A model generated the notes under the pieces. The model searched no databases, had not been told where the DNA came from, and was given only the letters and a program-made list of their open reading frames with translations. A DNA stretch of 64,000 nt from Streptomyces camelliae. GTDB lineage: Bacteria > Actinomycetota > Actinomycetes > Streptomycetales > Streptomycetaceae. The stretch is from positions 9,114,001-9,178,000 of the forward strand of contig NZ_CP115300.1 of the NCBI RefSeq assembly GCF_027625935.1, given 5' to 3'. The position numbers were made by a program, and so were the translations under genes. Shown piece after piece: positions 45,556 through 54,752 of the stretch. Position 1 is the stretch's first letter. Every line of letters starts with the position of its first letter.

Positions 45556-45786
45556 ACCGTCGAGGTCGATCACGAAAAGGCCAGGGCGCCGCCCGGGCAC
45601 CTCAGGCACTGCGCGCTGAAGCTCATCACGCGGTCGCGGGCCACCGATGTAGCTGCCCACCTCTGGCGAGGCGAACAGCTCGATGAACGCCGTACGGTCC
45701 TGGGCCTCGGACTCGCGGAGCACGAGTCGTTCGGTCCTGATCGGGGCAGGCGGTCAGGTGACGGTCCAGCCTCCAAGCTCGGTCAT
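45556..45786 (-). pseudogene. GNAT acetyltransferase, N-terminal fragment
   Basis: After MTELGGWTVT and an in-frame TGA the sequence reads PPAPIRTERLVLRESEAQDR, TAFIELFASPEVGSYIGGPR and PGLFVIDLDGA, the first strands and helices of an N-acetyltransferase of the RimJ/RimL type. The acetyl-CoA loop is missing because the reading enters the partial CRISPR repeat at 45555. Confidence 0.65.
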
Positions 45787-45862
45787 GGCGGGCAACCTAT
45801 CGCACACCCGCCGGGCGATACGCGCTCATACAACTCACGGACAAAACCCATGGAACAGTGTC

Positions 45863-46328
45863 TCAGGGCCACGTGACCTCGCCATTTCGAACTGCCAAGG
45901 GCTCGAAGCAGTCCGAGTCACAGAACCTGGTCCAGCCCAGGCGGATCTCGCCGGTGGACGTACGGTGCCGGTCATCTGCTTTCGACGCCAGCCAGGTGAG
46001 CAGTTCGCCCGTGCTGTCGAATTCGTCGGGGTGGATCTCCTGCCGAACGGTCAGGGCCCATGTCCCGTAACAGGTGTCTTGAGGGCTCAGCAGTACCGAG
46101 ACGAGCGCTCCGTCCACCTTCCATGCCTGGCCCTGCTGGGCGAGAAGAGGCACGGGCTCGTCCACCACGACAGGTTCGCCGGTCTCTTCCTCGACGACTG
46201 TCGGGAATGCGGAGACGATGCGCAGACTCTCCGGCTCAGGGCCCAGCCCGAGATGCCACCGTAGCGCTGCAACCTCTTCGTCAGAGAGCCCGTCGCATAG
46301 ATTCAGGGCGATGGAGAGTTCGTAGATG
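45863..46328 (-). pseudogene. Hypothetical protein lacking its 5' end
   Basis: An open frame reads IYELSIALNLCDGLSDEEVA, LRWHLGLGPEPESLRIVSAF, WKVDGALVSVLLSPQDTCYG and TWALTVRQEIHPDEFDSTGE, ending NGEVTWP. No start codon is available: the frame reaches the junction with the F420 reductase fragment at 46329-46335. The sequence is protein-like and acidic but of no family I recognise. Confidence 0.5.
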
Positions 46329-46811
46329 TCAGCCCGCGGCGGTCACCCGGGAGTTCGGCAACAGCGCGGCAGCCTGCTGGGCGGCGCTGCCCTCCTCGGG
46401 CCTGAGCGCGTAGGCTCCTTTCTTGTCGAAGCCGAGCGGGTTGACGCAGTCGACCACGATCTTGCCGGCGAGTTCATCGCGGAGTGTGGTCAGTAGCTCG
46501 GCATGCCCCTTCCAGGGAGTGGCGACGATCACCAGATCGCTCTCCCGCGCGGTCGTGGCGTTGTCAGCGCCGCGGACGTCATCGCCGATGGCTGCTGCGG
46601 TGGAGGCGGCCCGTGCGGCGTTCCGTGACCCGATGACGACCTGCTGGCCCGCGCCGGTGAGCCGGTAGGCGAGGCCACGCCCCTGTGGGCCGGTTCCGCC
46701 GAGGATGCCGACGACCAGGCCGGACACATCGGGAAGGCGATGGGGATCGTTTCGAGTGGCCGCGGCGGGAGTGGAGGGACGGGTACCGGCGGCTTCGTCG
46801 AAAGTCGTCAT
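46329..46811 (-). pseudogene. F420H2:NADP oxidoreductase (Fno/NpdG type), C-terminally truncated
   Basis: The 160 residues include VVGILGGTGPQGRGLAYRLT (Rossmann GxGxxG), VVIGSRNAARAASTAAAIG (NADP-binding SR), SDLVIVATPWKGHAELLTTL, VVDCVNPLGFDKKGAYALRP and AAQQAAALLPNSRVTAA. Full-length relatives have about 220-240 residues; here homology ends at VTAA, where the sequence joins an unrelated fragment. It lies 101 bases downstream of an F420-type oxidoreductase gene, suggesting they were once functionally paired. Confidence 0.78.
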
Positions 46812-46911
46812 GCTGTGGTTCTCGGCTCGTTCGGTTCGTTCTTCCGCGGCCCGGTGCCGTTCGTCGTCAGCGGGCCGCTCGGGCCGCGATGCGGGACATC
46901 GGCCGGCGCCG

Positions 46912-47850
46912 TCAGGCGGTCAGGGACTGAACGCGACGGATCACCTCGCGGCAGAAGGCGCCCACTCCGTTCGGGTCGTCGGTGAACTGCGAGGGCTTGA
47001 TGCAGAAGGTGGTGAAGCCCTGGGCCATCTGCTCGGGGATGGGTTCGAGGGCCTGGGCGAGGTCGGCGCAGGAGTCGTCGTCGGGGAACACGGCGCGGGT
47101 GCTGCCGATCATCTCCAGGTCGGCGATGTCGCGGCCCGCCGCGGCCATCGCGGCCTTCAGCGTCTGTATCTCCTCGGACGTCACCTTGCCCAGCGGGTTG
47201 AAGGCATGGCCGTACTGGACGATCCTGCGGACCATCGCGTCGTGCATGCCCGCGCCGCCGAAGCAGAGCCGGGGGCCGTCCGGGTGGTAGGCCTTGGGCT
47301 CGAAGTAGACGTCCCGGAAGGTGTAGTACTCGCTCTCGTGGGACACGGGGGAGGGGCCCCACAGCTTCGCCCAGATCTCCAGGTGCTCGTCGAGGAGCTT
47401 GCCGCGCCGGGAGAACGGGACACCGAGTGCCGCGTACTCGTCCCGGCTCCAGCTGACGTTGGGCAGCACCATCAGACGGCCCTCGGAGAGAAGGTCGAGG
47501 GTGCCGAGCTCGCGGGCCAGGAGCAGGGGGTGCCGCAGGGGGGCGATGACCGCCGACGCGGCGAGGCGCAGGCGCTCGGTGACGGCGGCGATCGCGCTGA
47601 GCAGCATGAGGGAGTTGGGCCATGGGGTGTGGGGGTCCTGGTTGCCCGGCAGGGCGTAGTCGCGGGGGTTGCCCATCACCCCGCCTGCTCCGGCGTCCGG
47701 GCCGAGCACGATGTGTTCGCTGATCATGACGGAGTCGAATCCGGCGTCCTCCGCCTCGCGGGCCCAGCGGACCACGGTCGGCAGGTCCGCGCGGCCTGCG
47801 GTCATGGTCCAGTTCTCGCTCAGGACGAGCTGCATGCGGGGAGTGGTCAT
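46912..47850 (-). CDS. LLM-class F420-dependent oxidoreductase
   Basis: From the ATG at 47850 (MTTPRMQLVLSENW) the protein has 312 residues; a start at 47865 adds five. It is a TIM-barrel luciferase-like enzyme: VRWAREAEDAGFDSVMISEH, AVTERLRLAASAVIAPLRHP, LLLARELGTLDLLSEGRLMV and GVPFSRRGKLLDEHLEIWAK. These match the F420-dependent subgroup more than FMN monooxygenases. It follows a P450 gene by about 110 bases on the same strand and may reduce or oxidise the same substrate. Confidence 0.85.
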   Translation of the reverse strand: MTTPRMQLVLSENWTMTAGRADLPTVVRWAREAEDAGFDSVMISEHIVLGPDAGAGGVMGNPRDYALPGNQDPHTPWPNSLMLLSAIAAVTERLRLAASAVIAPLRHPLLLARELGTLDLLSEGRLMVLPNVSWSRDEYAALGVPFSRRGKLLDEHLEIWAKLWGPSPVSHESEYYTFRDVYFEPKAYHPDGPRLCFGGAGMHDAMVRRIVQYGHAFNPLGKVTSEEIQTLKAAMAAAGRDIADLEMIGSTRAVFPDDDSCADLAQALEPIPEQMAQGFTTFCIKPSQFTDDPNGVGAFCREVIRRVQSLTA

Positions 47851-47961
47851 CGTGGCGATCCTCAAGGCGGGCGTGTTTGAGGGCAGAAGTGAGGGGCGGC
47901 CGCTCGTTCTGGCCGGGGCGCCCGGGGCGGCCGCAGCCGTCTGGACGGCTGCGGCCGGCGG

Positions 47962-49278
47962 TCAGGCGAGGGTGACCTCGACCGGCAGCTTCTTGATGCC
48001 GTTGACGAAGTTGGAGCGGACGCGGGGGACATCGCCGGCGAGCTTGATGTCGGCGATGCGCGGGATGAGCTCCTCGAACATGATGCGGATCTCGGTGCGG
48101 GCGAGCAGGTTGCCCAGGCACAGGTGGGGGCTGCCCTTGCCGAAGGTGACGTGGTCGTTGTTCTGCCGGGTGACGTCGAAGTCGTAGGGGTTGCCGAAGA
48201 CCTGCTCGTCGCGGTTGCCGGAGGCGTACCACATGACGACCTTGTCGCCTTCCTTGATGTGCTTGCCGCCGAGTTCGACGTCGCGGGTGGCGGTGCGGCG
48301 GAAGTGGTAGACGGGGGAGGCCCAGCGCAGGAACTCCTCGACCGCCGTGGGGATCAGCAACGGGTCGTCCTTCAGCTTCGCCAGCTGCTCGGGGTGCTGG
48401 AGCAGGGCCAGCATGGAGTGGGAGATGGTGTGGCGGGTCGTCTCGTTGCCCGCCACCACCAGGAGCAGGAAGTAGTTGTCGAAGTCCTGGGCCGAGAGCG
48501 GGACGCCGTCGCGCGGCGTGGTGTTGACCAGCTTCGAGACCAGGTCCGTACCGTCGCCGCCGCGCCGCTGCCGCGCCAGCTCCCTGCCGTACTCGAAGAC
48601 TTCGATCGACGCGGGGGAACGGAACGGCAGGTCGCGGTACTTCTCGCTCTCCGCGCTGTGCAGGAGAACGTCCGCGTAGTCGGGGTCGGTGTTGCCGATG
48701 ATGCGGTTGCCCCAGTCGATGAGCTGCTGGTTGTCCTCCGGCGGGACGTCGAGGAGCCGGGCCAAGACGTTGATGGGGAAGTCGGCGGAGACGTCGGCGA
48801 CGAAGTCGAAGGTGCCCTTGGCGAGGGCCGCATCCAGCGTCTTTGCGGTCAGGCCGCGCAGGAAGTCGCTGTAGCTGTTGATGACGCTCGCGCCGAACTG
48901 CCGCTGGATCACGCTGCGCAGGGCGCGGTGGCGGACGCCGTCCATCTCCAGGATGGAGGCGCGCTTCTTGATCTGGTCGTCGTCGAGTTCTTCGAGGTTG
49001 ACGAACCTCGTGGAGGTGAAGGTCTCCGGGTCGCGGTCGACGGTGGCGATGTCGGCGTGGCGGGTCACCGCCCAGAAGCCGGAGTTGGGGGTCTCTTCGG
49101 GCTGCCAGTGGACCGGGTCCTGGTGGCGCAGGGTGTGGAACATGCGCCACGGGGTGATGCCGTCGGCGAAGTTGTCGAGGTCGGCGAGGTCCACCCGGTC
49201 GAGCGGCAGGGGCTCGTCGAGGGCTGCGCGCAGCTCGGCCCGGGTGGTGGGGACGGCGGGAACGGTGGGGCTGGTCAT
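47962..49278 (-). CDS. Cytochrome P450
   Basis: The 438-residue P450 has the I-helix LLLVVAGNETTRHTISHSML (acid-alcohol pair E-T), the ExxR in VEEFLRWASPVYHFRRTA, and the haem loop FGKGSPHLCLGNLLAR with the Cys ligand. The extra residue in the loop (GSPH) is typical of CYP125/CYP142/CYP124-like enzymes acting on sterols or hydrophobic chains. A ferredoxin and ferredoxin reductase lie 1.7-3 kb away and could supply electrons. Downstream is the F420-type oxidoreductase. Confidence 0.93.
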   Translation of the reverse strand: MTSPTVPAVPTTRAELRAALDEPLPLDRVDLADLDNFADGITPWRMFHTLRHQDPVHWQPEETPNSGFWAVTRHADIATVDRDPETFTSTRFVNLEELDDDQIKKRASILEMDGVRHRALRSVIQRQFGASVINSYSDFLRGLTAKTLDAALAKGTFDFVADVSADFPINVLARLLDVPPEDNQQLIDWGNRIIGNTDPDYADVLLHSAESEKYRDLPFRSPASIEVFEYGRELARQRRGGDGTDLVSKLVNTTPRDGVPLSAQDFDNYFLLLVVAGNETTRHTISHSMLALLQHPEQLAKLKDDPLLIPTAVEEFLRWASPVYHFRRTATRDVELGGKHIKEGDKVVMWYASGNRDEQVFGNPYDFDVTRQNNDHVTFGKGSPHLCLGNLLARTEIRIMFEELIPRIADIKLAGDVPRVRSNFVNGIKKLPVEVTLA

Positions 49279-49314
49279 GGGGCGGTTCCTTCGGGCGAGG
49301 GTTTCGGGGCGGGC

Positions 49315-50670
49315 TTACAGGTGGTAGGCGTACTCGGTGAACTCCCAGTCGGTGACGTGCCGCCCGAAGCGTTCGAGCTCGTCCCGCTTGTAGGTGAGGA
49401 AGGACGTGGTGAAGTCCTTGCCGAGCAGGTCGGTCAGGGCGGTGTCAGACTCCAGCGCGTCGAGCGCGGCCGACAGACTCTGGGGCAGCAGGGCGGCACG
49501 GGAGGTGTCGTAGCCGTAGCCCTGAAGCGGGGCGGGCGGTTCCTCGCCGGCCTGGACGCCGAGCAGCGCGGCGGCGATCGTGCCGGCGATCAGCAGGTAC
49601 GGGTTGGCGCTTGCGTCGCCCAGCCGCAGCTCCAGCCGCGCCCCGCCACCGCGCTCCGGCGGGATGCGGACCATGGCGCTGCGGTTGTCGAGCCCCCAGT
49701 CGATCAGCCAGGGGGCGAGGGTGTCCGGGCCGAAGCGCTTGTAGGAGTTCACGGTCGGGTTGGCCAGGGCTGCGAGCGCGGGCGCGTGGGCGAGAATGCC
49801 CGCGATGGCGTGCCGGGCCGTGGCGGACAGGCCGTAGGAGTCCGCCGGGTCGTCGAAGGCGTTGTGGCCATCGGCGTCGTTGCAGGAGAGGTGGAGGTGG
49901 AAGCCGGAGCCGCCCGCGTCGCCGAAGGGCTTGGCCATGAAGGTGGCGAGGTTGCCCTCCTTGCGGGCCAGTTCCTTGACGGCGGCCTTGAAGCGGAAGG
50001 CGCGGTCGGCGGCGTCGAGGGCGGCGGAGTGGGTGAGGTTGATCTCGTACTGACCGCCGTCGAACTCGTGGTTGCCGGTGACGACACCGAGCCCCAGGTC
50101 GCGCAGCGCGCGCAGGGTGCGCAGCAGGTGGTTGTCGGGGTCGGCGCGCAGGCCCGCGGTGTAGACGGCGCCGGTGGTCTGCGGTGAGCGGCGCCAGCCG
50201 GTGGGCGAGCCGGGGGCGGGTTCCAGCAGGAAGTACTCCAGCTCGGGGCCGACGACGGGGCGCAGTCCCTGCTCGGCGCAGCGGGCCAGGACGGTGCGCA
50301 GCAGGTCGCGGGGGGACTCGGGCGCCGGGGCACCGGTCGCCGGGTCGGTGACCTCGCCCAGGCAGGCGGCGACCCCCGGCTCCCAGGGCAGGACGGCCAG
50401 GGTGGACAGGTCGGGGCGTACGGTCACGTCCGGCAGACCGGCGTCCAGACCGCCGGCGACCGCGACGACGTCGCCCTGCGGTGTGGTGTGGTAGACGGCG
50501 CGGCAGAAGGCCAGGCCGTGCTCGCAGGCCGACGGCAGATGGTCCAGCAGCACCTCGCGGGCGCGGTCCGTGCCGATCAGGTCGGGGTAGACCACCCGGA
50601 CCACGTCGACGCCCGCGGCGGCGAGCCGCTCCATGTGCCGGCGGATGTCTGGGGTGTCGGATGCGCTCAC
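49315..50670 (-). CDS. Glutamine-synthetase-like gamma-glutamyl ligase
   Basis: The GTG at 50670 follows AAGGAG and gives 451 residues; longer frames cross the operator region. Catalytic-fold motifs are GPELEYFLLEP (near 140), NHEFDGGQYEINLTHSAALD (near 205), GSGFHLHLSCND, NPTVNSYKRFGPDTLAPWL and RLELRLGDASANPYLL. This matches glutamine-synthetase-like ligases (PuuA, GlnA3/GlnA4, aniline AtdA1) that gamma-glutamylate amines rather than ammonia. Two gamma-glutamyl hydrolase-fold proteins in the same region support that. It is divergent from the ferredoxin operon across two copies of the shared operator. Confidence 0.88.
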   Translation of the reverse strand: MSASDTPDIRRHMERLAAAGVDVVRVVYPDLIGTDRAREVLLDHLPSACEHGLAFCRAVYHTTPQGDVVAVAGGLDAGLPDVTVRPDLSTLAVLPWEPGVAACLGEVTDPATGAPAPESPRDLLRTVLARCAEQGLRPVVGPELEYFLLEPAPGSPTGWRRSPQTTGAVYTAGLRADPDNHLLRTLRALRDLGLGVVTGNHEFDGGQYEINLTHSAALDAADRAFRFKAAVKELARKEGNLATFMAKPFGDAGGSGFHLHLSCNDADGHNAFDDPADSYGLSATARHAIAGILAHAPALAALANPTVNSYKRFGPDTLAPWLIDWGLDNRSAMVRIPPERGGGARLELRLGDASANPYLLIAGTIAAALLGVQAGEEPPAPLQGYGYDTSRAALLPQSLSAALDALESDTALTDLLGKDFTTSFLTYKRDELERFGRHVTDWEFTEYAYHL

Positions 50671-50770
50671 CGGTGTCTCCTTGGCGGAAGGAAGGGACTC
50701 CCCGTGCCGGGGGCACTGGGGAGGGGGTGCGGAGGGAGGCCGGGGCGGGGGAGAAGCGCGCCCCGGACTA

Positions 50771-50790
50771 ATCATTTGATCCCGAACGAT
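50771..50790. promoter_or_regulatory. Catabolic regulon operator, site 1
   Basis: ATCATTTGATCCCGAACGAT is an imperfect palindrome. Its reverse complement reads ATCGTTCGGGATCAAATGAT, close to the consensus TCGTTTGGNNTCAAA seen at four other promoters in this region. It lies 100 bases before the ligase start. Confidence 0.65.
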
Positions 50791-50878
50791 ATGAAGGGGG
50801 TTGCCACCCCGCAAGGGGCTGGTAGAAAAAAGTTATCCATCTGGACAGGTATTGACCAGGGTCGAGCGGCTTCCTATC

Positions 50879-50898
50879 TTGTTTGAAGCCAAACGAGT
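50879..50898. promoter_or_regulatory. Catabolic regulon operator, site 2
   Basis: The reverse complement of this segment reads ACTCGTTTGGCTTCAAACAA, nearly identical to site 4 (ACTCGTTTGGCTCCAAAATA). It lies between the divergent ligase and ferredoxin genes, 125 bases before the latter. Confidence 0.7.
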
Positions 50899-51022
50899 AA
50901 GGGATGCGGCATCCGCTGGATTTCGCCCCCTTTGGCCGACGGGCCCGGCTGAACCCGGGCCGGGCTCGTCTCTTCCTCCCCCTCTTCCTTGCTCCGACGC
51001 CTCACCCCTCAGGAGGACCGCC

Positions 51023-51211
51023 ATGAAGGTCGTCGTCGACATGAACAAGTGCCAGGACCACGGCCAGTGCGTCTTCGCCGCCCCCGACGTCTTCTCGATG
51101 GACGACGACGGACACCTGGTGTACGTGTCCGACCCCGATGACGCGCTGCGCGACGAGGTCGAAGAAGCCGCCGACGTGTGTCCGTTGCAGGCCATCCGGA
51201 TCGAGGGATGA
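51023..51211 (+). CDS. Small [3Fe-4S]-type ferredoxin
   Basis: The 62-residue protein MKVVVDMNKCQDHGQCVFAA has the cluster ligands in KCQDHGQC and VCPLQAIRI (C-x5-C, then C-P). The position where a [4Fe-4S] protein would have another Cys carries other residues, as in P450-partner ferredoxins. AGGAGG stands 6 bases before the ATG. The reductase gene overlaps by ATGA, so the pair forms an electron supply for P450s in this region. Confidence 0.93.
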   Translation: MKVVVDMNKCQDHGQCVFAAPDVFSMDDDGHLVYVSDPDDALRDEVEEAADVCPLQAIRIEG

Positions 51212-52437
51212 CCGCCATGACCGCACCCACGACCGGACGTGTCGTCGTCGCCGGCGCCTCCATGGGCGGCCTGCGCGCCGCCGAACAACTGCGCGCCGCG
51301 GGCTGGACCGGGACGATCACCGTCATCGGCGACGAGCCCCACATGCCCTACAACCGCCCCCCGCTGTCCAAGGAGGTGCTGGCCGGCAAGGCACCCTTCG
51401 AGTCGCTCGCCTTCACGCCGAAGGCAGCCGCCGCCGACGTGGAGTGGCGGCTGGGCACGAGGGTCGTCGCGGCCGACCTCGACCGGCGCGTCGTCGAACT
51501 CGACGACGGCGCGGCGATCTCGTACGACGGACTGGTCGTCGCCACCGGCATGCGGCCCCGGCGCCTGCGCTGCCCCGGACCGCTCACCGGCCGCCACACC
51601 GTCCGCACCCTGGCCGACGCCCAGGGCCTGCGCGACGAGCTGACCCGCCCTGGTGCCCGCGTGGTCGTGGTCGGCGCCGGCTTCATCGGCTGCGAGGTCG
51701 CCGCCACCGCCGTGGGCCTCGGCGTCCGCGAGGTGACCGTCGTCGATCCGTTCCCCCTGCCCATGGTCGGCCCGCTCGGCGAACTGCTGGGTCGCGCGCT
51801 GCTGAAGCGGCACGAGGAGCGCGGGGTGCGCTTCGCGCTGGGCACCGGAGTGTCCGGTTTCGAGGGCGAGGACCGGGTCACCAGGGTCGTGCTGAGCGAC
51901 GGCACTGTGCTGCCCGCCGATGTGGTCGTGGAGTCGGTCGGCTCCGTGGCCAACGTCGAGTGGCTGGAGGGCAACGGCCTCGACCTCAGTGACGGCGTCC
52001 TCACCTGCGAGCAGCTGCGGGTCGGGGGACGGCCGGAGGTCGTCGCGGTCGGTGACGTCGCCCGCTTCCCCAACGCCCGCTACGACGGCGTACCCCGGCG
52101 TGTCGAGCACTGGTCGATCCCCACCGACACGGCCAAGCACGCCGCGAAGGCCCTCGTCGCCCATCTCACCGGTACGGACGCGGAGTTGGCGCCCTTCGCC
52201 CCGCTGCAGACGTTCTGGAGCGACCAGCACGACTTCCGGCTGCAGTCCTTCGGCGCGCCCGTCCTGGGCAAGGACGACGTACGGGTCCTGGACGGCGACC
52301 CCGACGGTGACGTGCTGGTCGGATATCACACCGGTGGCCGGCTCGTCGGCGTCGTCGCGCTCGGCGGTCAGGCCGCCGCGATGGGCGCCGCCCGCTATCG
52401 CGCCCAGTTGCTCAAGCAGCCCGCCCTCACCGCGTAA
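51208..52437 (+). CDS. FAD-dependent ferredoxin reductase
   Basis: The 409-residue protein has FAD-binding VVVAGASMGGLRAAEQLRAA, then PYNRPPLSKEVLAGK, LVVATGMRPRRLRCPG, NAD-binding VVVVGAGFIGCEVAATAVGL, and the FAD phosphate motif VVAVGDVARFPN. It belongs to the rubredoxin/putidaredoxin reductase family. The ATG at 51208 overlaps the ferredoxin stop. Confidence 0.92.
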   Translation: MTAMTAPTTGRVVVAGASMGGLRAAEQLRAAGWTGTITVIGDEPHMPYNRPPLSKEVLAGKAPFESLAFTPKAAAADVEWRLGTRVVAADLDRRVVELDDGAAISYDGLVVATGMRPRRLRCPGPLTGRHTVRTLADAQGLRDELTRPGARVVVVGAGFIGCEVAATAVGLGVREVTVVDPFPLPMVGPLGELLGRALLKRHEERGVRFALGTGVSGFEGEDRVTRVVLSDGTVLPADVVVESVGSVANVEWLEGNGLDLSDGVLTCEQLRVGGRPEVVAVGDVARFPNARYDGVPRRVEHWSIPTDTAKHAAKALVAHLTGTDAELAPFAPLQTFWSDQHDFRLQSFGAPVLGKDDVRVLDGDPDGDVLVGYHTGGRLVGVVALGGQAAAMGAARYRAQLLKQPALTA

Positions 52438-52448
52438 GGAATCCCTTC

Positions 52449-53255
52449 ATGTCCACTGTCCGTGGTTACTTCCACCCCAAGACAGCGAGCGGTGCCTCCT
52501 CGCTGATCCCGTCCCCGCCGTGGCGCTACTCCGGCGACCTGCTGACCGTCGAGTACCGCACGGATCCCGCGCGGGTGCGTGAACTGCTTCCCGAGCCGCT
52601 GGAGTTGGCGGACGAGGACCCGGGCGCCGTGGCGCTGATCTGGGCCGATTGGCAGTCCTGCTCGGGTTCTGGTCAGGAGCTGTTGGACCCGGTACTGGCC
52701 CAGTACAAGGAGGCGTTCGCGGTCGTGCGCTGCAAGTACCGGGGGCAGACCTACACCCGCTGCGTGTACATCTGGGTCGACAAGGACTTCGCGATTGCGC
52801 GCGGGCTGCACCAGGGCTATCCGAAGAAGCTCGGCTCGATCCACCAGACCCGCCCGCACCCCTACGGGCCCGCACCGCGCATCGAGGCCGGCGCCCGCTT
52901 CGGGGCGACCCTCGCCGCCGCCGACCGGCGCCTCGCCCAGGCCGTGGTCACCCTGCGTGAGCCGTCGGAGACCAACGGTTTCGTCAACGCCCACCCCATG
53001 GCCCACCACCGCTGGCTGCCCTCCATCGAGAAGGGCAAGGGCCTGGCGCTCGACGAGCTGATCGAGTCCGGCGCCGCCTCCTTCGAGGGCGGGCAGCCGT
53101 GGCGCGGTGACGCCGAGCTGGAGCTGTTCGAGGCGCCCACCGAGGAACTGGCACGCCTGGAGATCCGCGAACCGATCGCCGCCTACTACCGGCAGGTCGG
53201 CGTCGTCTGGGACGGCGGCCGGCTGCTGGAGTCCGGCACGTCCGGCGCCGAGTAA
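52449..53255 (+). CDS. Acetoacetate-decarboxylase-family protein
   Basis: The 268-residue protein shows ADC-family features: SLIPSPPWRYSGDLLTVEYR, ALIWADWQS, RGQTYTRCVYIWVDKDFAIA and LHQGYPKKLGSIHQTRP, with a Lys in the position of the Schiff-base region. It lies between a ferredoxin reductase and an aldehyde dehydrogenase in one operon. Members include decarboxylases, aldolases and dehydratases of small oxo-acids; a role late in ring-cleavage product breakdown is inferred. Confidence 0.8.
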   Translation: MSTVRGYFHPKTASGASSLIPSPPWRYSGDLLTVEYRTDPARVRELLPEPLELADEDPGAVALIWADWQSCSGSGQELLDPVLAQYKEAFAVVRCKYRGQTYTRCVYIWVDKDFAIARGLHQGYPKKLGSIHQTRPHPYGPAPRIEAGARFGATLAAADRRLAQAVVTLREPSETNGFVNAHPMAHHRWLPSIEKGKGLALDELIESGAASFEGGQPWRGDAELELFEAPTEELARLEIREPIAAYYRQVGVVWDGGRLLESGTSGAE

Positions 53256-53288
53256 CCCCGTACGCACCACAGGACTTGGAGACCGGAC

Positions 53289-54752
53289 ATGACCGAGCAC
53301 ACCCTCACGGTGGCCGGGGTCGCCGTCGACACCCGGCACTGGATCGGCGGCGAGCGCGTCGCCTCCACCGAAACGTTCACCGATGTCTCGCCGATCGACG
53401 GCAGCCTTCTGGGGGAGATCTCCCGGGGGACCGCGATGGAGGCTGCGGCCGCGGTGGCCGCGGCGAAGGCCGCCTTCCCCGCCTGGGCCGCCACCCCCCG
53501 CGCCGAACGGGCCCGTATCCTGCACGCCGTCGCCGACGGCGTCGAGAAGCGGCTGGAAGAGCTCGCCATCGTCGAGACCTGCGACAACGGCGCCCTGCTC
53601 CGCTCCCACCGCCGGGGCGTCATGCCCCGCGTCGCCCACAACTTCCGCTTCTTCGCGGACTGGCTGCTGAAGCTGGAGCACGAGGACTTCGAGACGCGCG
53701 GGCACACCAACCACGTCAGCTGGGACCCGGCGGGCCCCTGCGTTCTGATCACCCCCTGGAACGCCCCCCTGATGCTGGCCACGTGGAAGGTCGCCCCGGC
53801 TCTCGCGGCCGGCAACACGGTCATCCTCAAGCCCGCCGAGTGGACCCCGCTGACCGCCTCCCTGCTGGCCGACATCGCCGCCGAGGCCGGGTTGCCGGCC
53901 GGGGTGCTGAACGTCGTGCAGGGGTACGGCTCGGAGATCGGTGACGCCCTGACCTCGCACCCTGACGTGCGGCGGATCAGCTTCACCGGTTCGGTGCCGA
54001 CGGCGAAGCGGATCTCGGCCTCGGCTGCCGCGAACCTGACCCCGCTCAGTCTCGAACTCGGCGGCAAGTCCCCCCTGTTGGTGTTCGCCGACGCCGACCT
54101 GGACCTCGCAGTCGACCTGGCGGTGGAGCAGTACGACAACGCCGGGCAGGTGTGCCTGGCCGCAACGCGCTTCCTGGTCCAGGAGTCGGTCGCCGAGGAG
54201 TTCACCCGCCGCTTCGTCGAGAAGGCCGGGCAGCTCACCCAGGGCGACCCGCGTGACGAGGCCACCGACATCGGGCCGAACATCCACCCGCGCCAGCTGG
54301 AGAAGATCGACGGGTTCGTGCAGCGGGCAATCGCGGCCGGGGCCCGCGCGGTCATCGGCGGCCACCGCAAGGACGGCCAGTACTACGCGCCGACCCTCCT
54401 CACCGACGTCGCCCAGGACTCGGAGATCGTGCAGGAGGAGGTCTTCGGCCCGGTCCTGACACTGCAGACCTTCGCCACCGAGGACGAGGCCGTCCGCCTC
54501 GCCAACGACACCCGCTTCGGGCTGGCCGCCACGCTCGCCACCGGTGACCCGGAGCGCGCCGAACGCGTCACCGCCCAGCTGGTCGCAGGCACGGTCTGGA
54601 CCAACTGCTTCTTCGTCCGCGACCTGCAGGCGCCCTTCGGTGGCTCCCGCCACTCCGGAGTCGGCCGCGAGGGCGGCACCTGGAGCTTCGACTTCTACTG
54701 CGACGTGAAGAACACCGTGACCGCGCCGAACGGGTGGAGGAACCATGGGTGA
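53289..54752 (+). CDS. Aldehyde dehydrogenase, HpaE-like
   Basis: The 487-residue ALDH has NAD-binding FTGSVPTAKRI, the general-base Glu in LELGGKSPLLVFADAD, the nucleophile Cys in NAGQVCLAATRFLVQ, and the C-terminal PFGGSRHSGVGREGGTWSFD. In sequence character and position it fits 5-carboxymethyl-2-hydroxymuconate semialdehyde dehydrogenase: its end overlaps the HpaD-like dioxygenase start by 8 bases, and an HpaG-like gene follows. Confidence 0.85.
   Translation: MTEHTLTVAGVAVDTRHWIGGERVASTETFTDVSPIDGSLLGEISRGTAMEAAAAVAAAKAAFPAWAATPRAERARILHAVADGVEKRLEELAIVETCDNGALLRSHRRGVMPRVAHNFRFFADWLLKLEHEDFETRGHTNHVSWDPAGPCVLITPWNAPLMLATWKVAPALAAGNTVILKPAEWTPLTASLLADIAAEAGLPAGVLNVVQGYGSEIGDALTSHPDVRRISFTGSVPTAKRISASAAANLTPLSLELGGKSPLLVFADADLDLAVDLAVEQYDNAGQVCLAATRFLVQESVAEEFTRRFVEKAGQLTQGDPRDEATDIGPNIHPRQLEKIDGFVQRAIAAGARAVIGGHRKDGQYYAPTLLTDVAQDSEIVQEEVFGPVLTLQTFATEDEAVRLANDTRFGLAATLATGDPERAERVTAQLVAGTVWTNCFFVRDLQAPFGGSRHSGVGREGGTWSFDFYCDVKNTVTAPNGWRNHG

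Noticed and set aside
43300..45600. A functional CRISPR-Cas system
   Set aside because: Only a truncated cas3 is present. No cas1, cas2, cas4, cas5, cas7 or cas8 homologue was found in the window.
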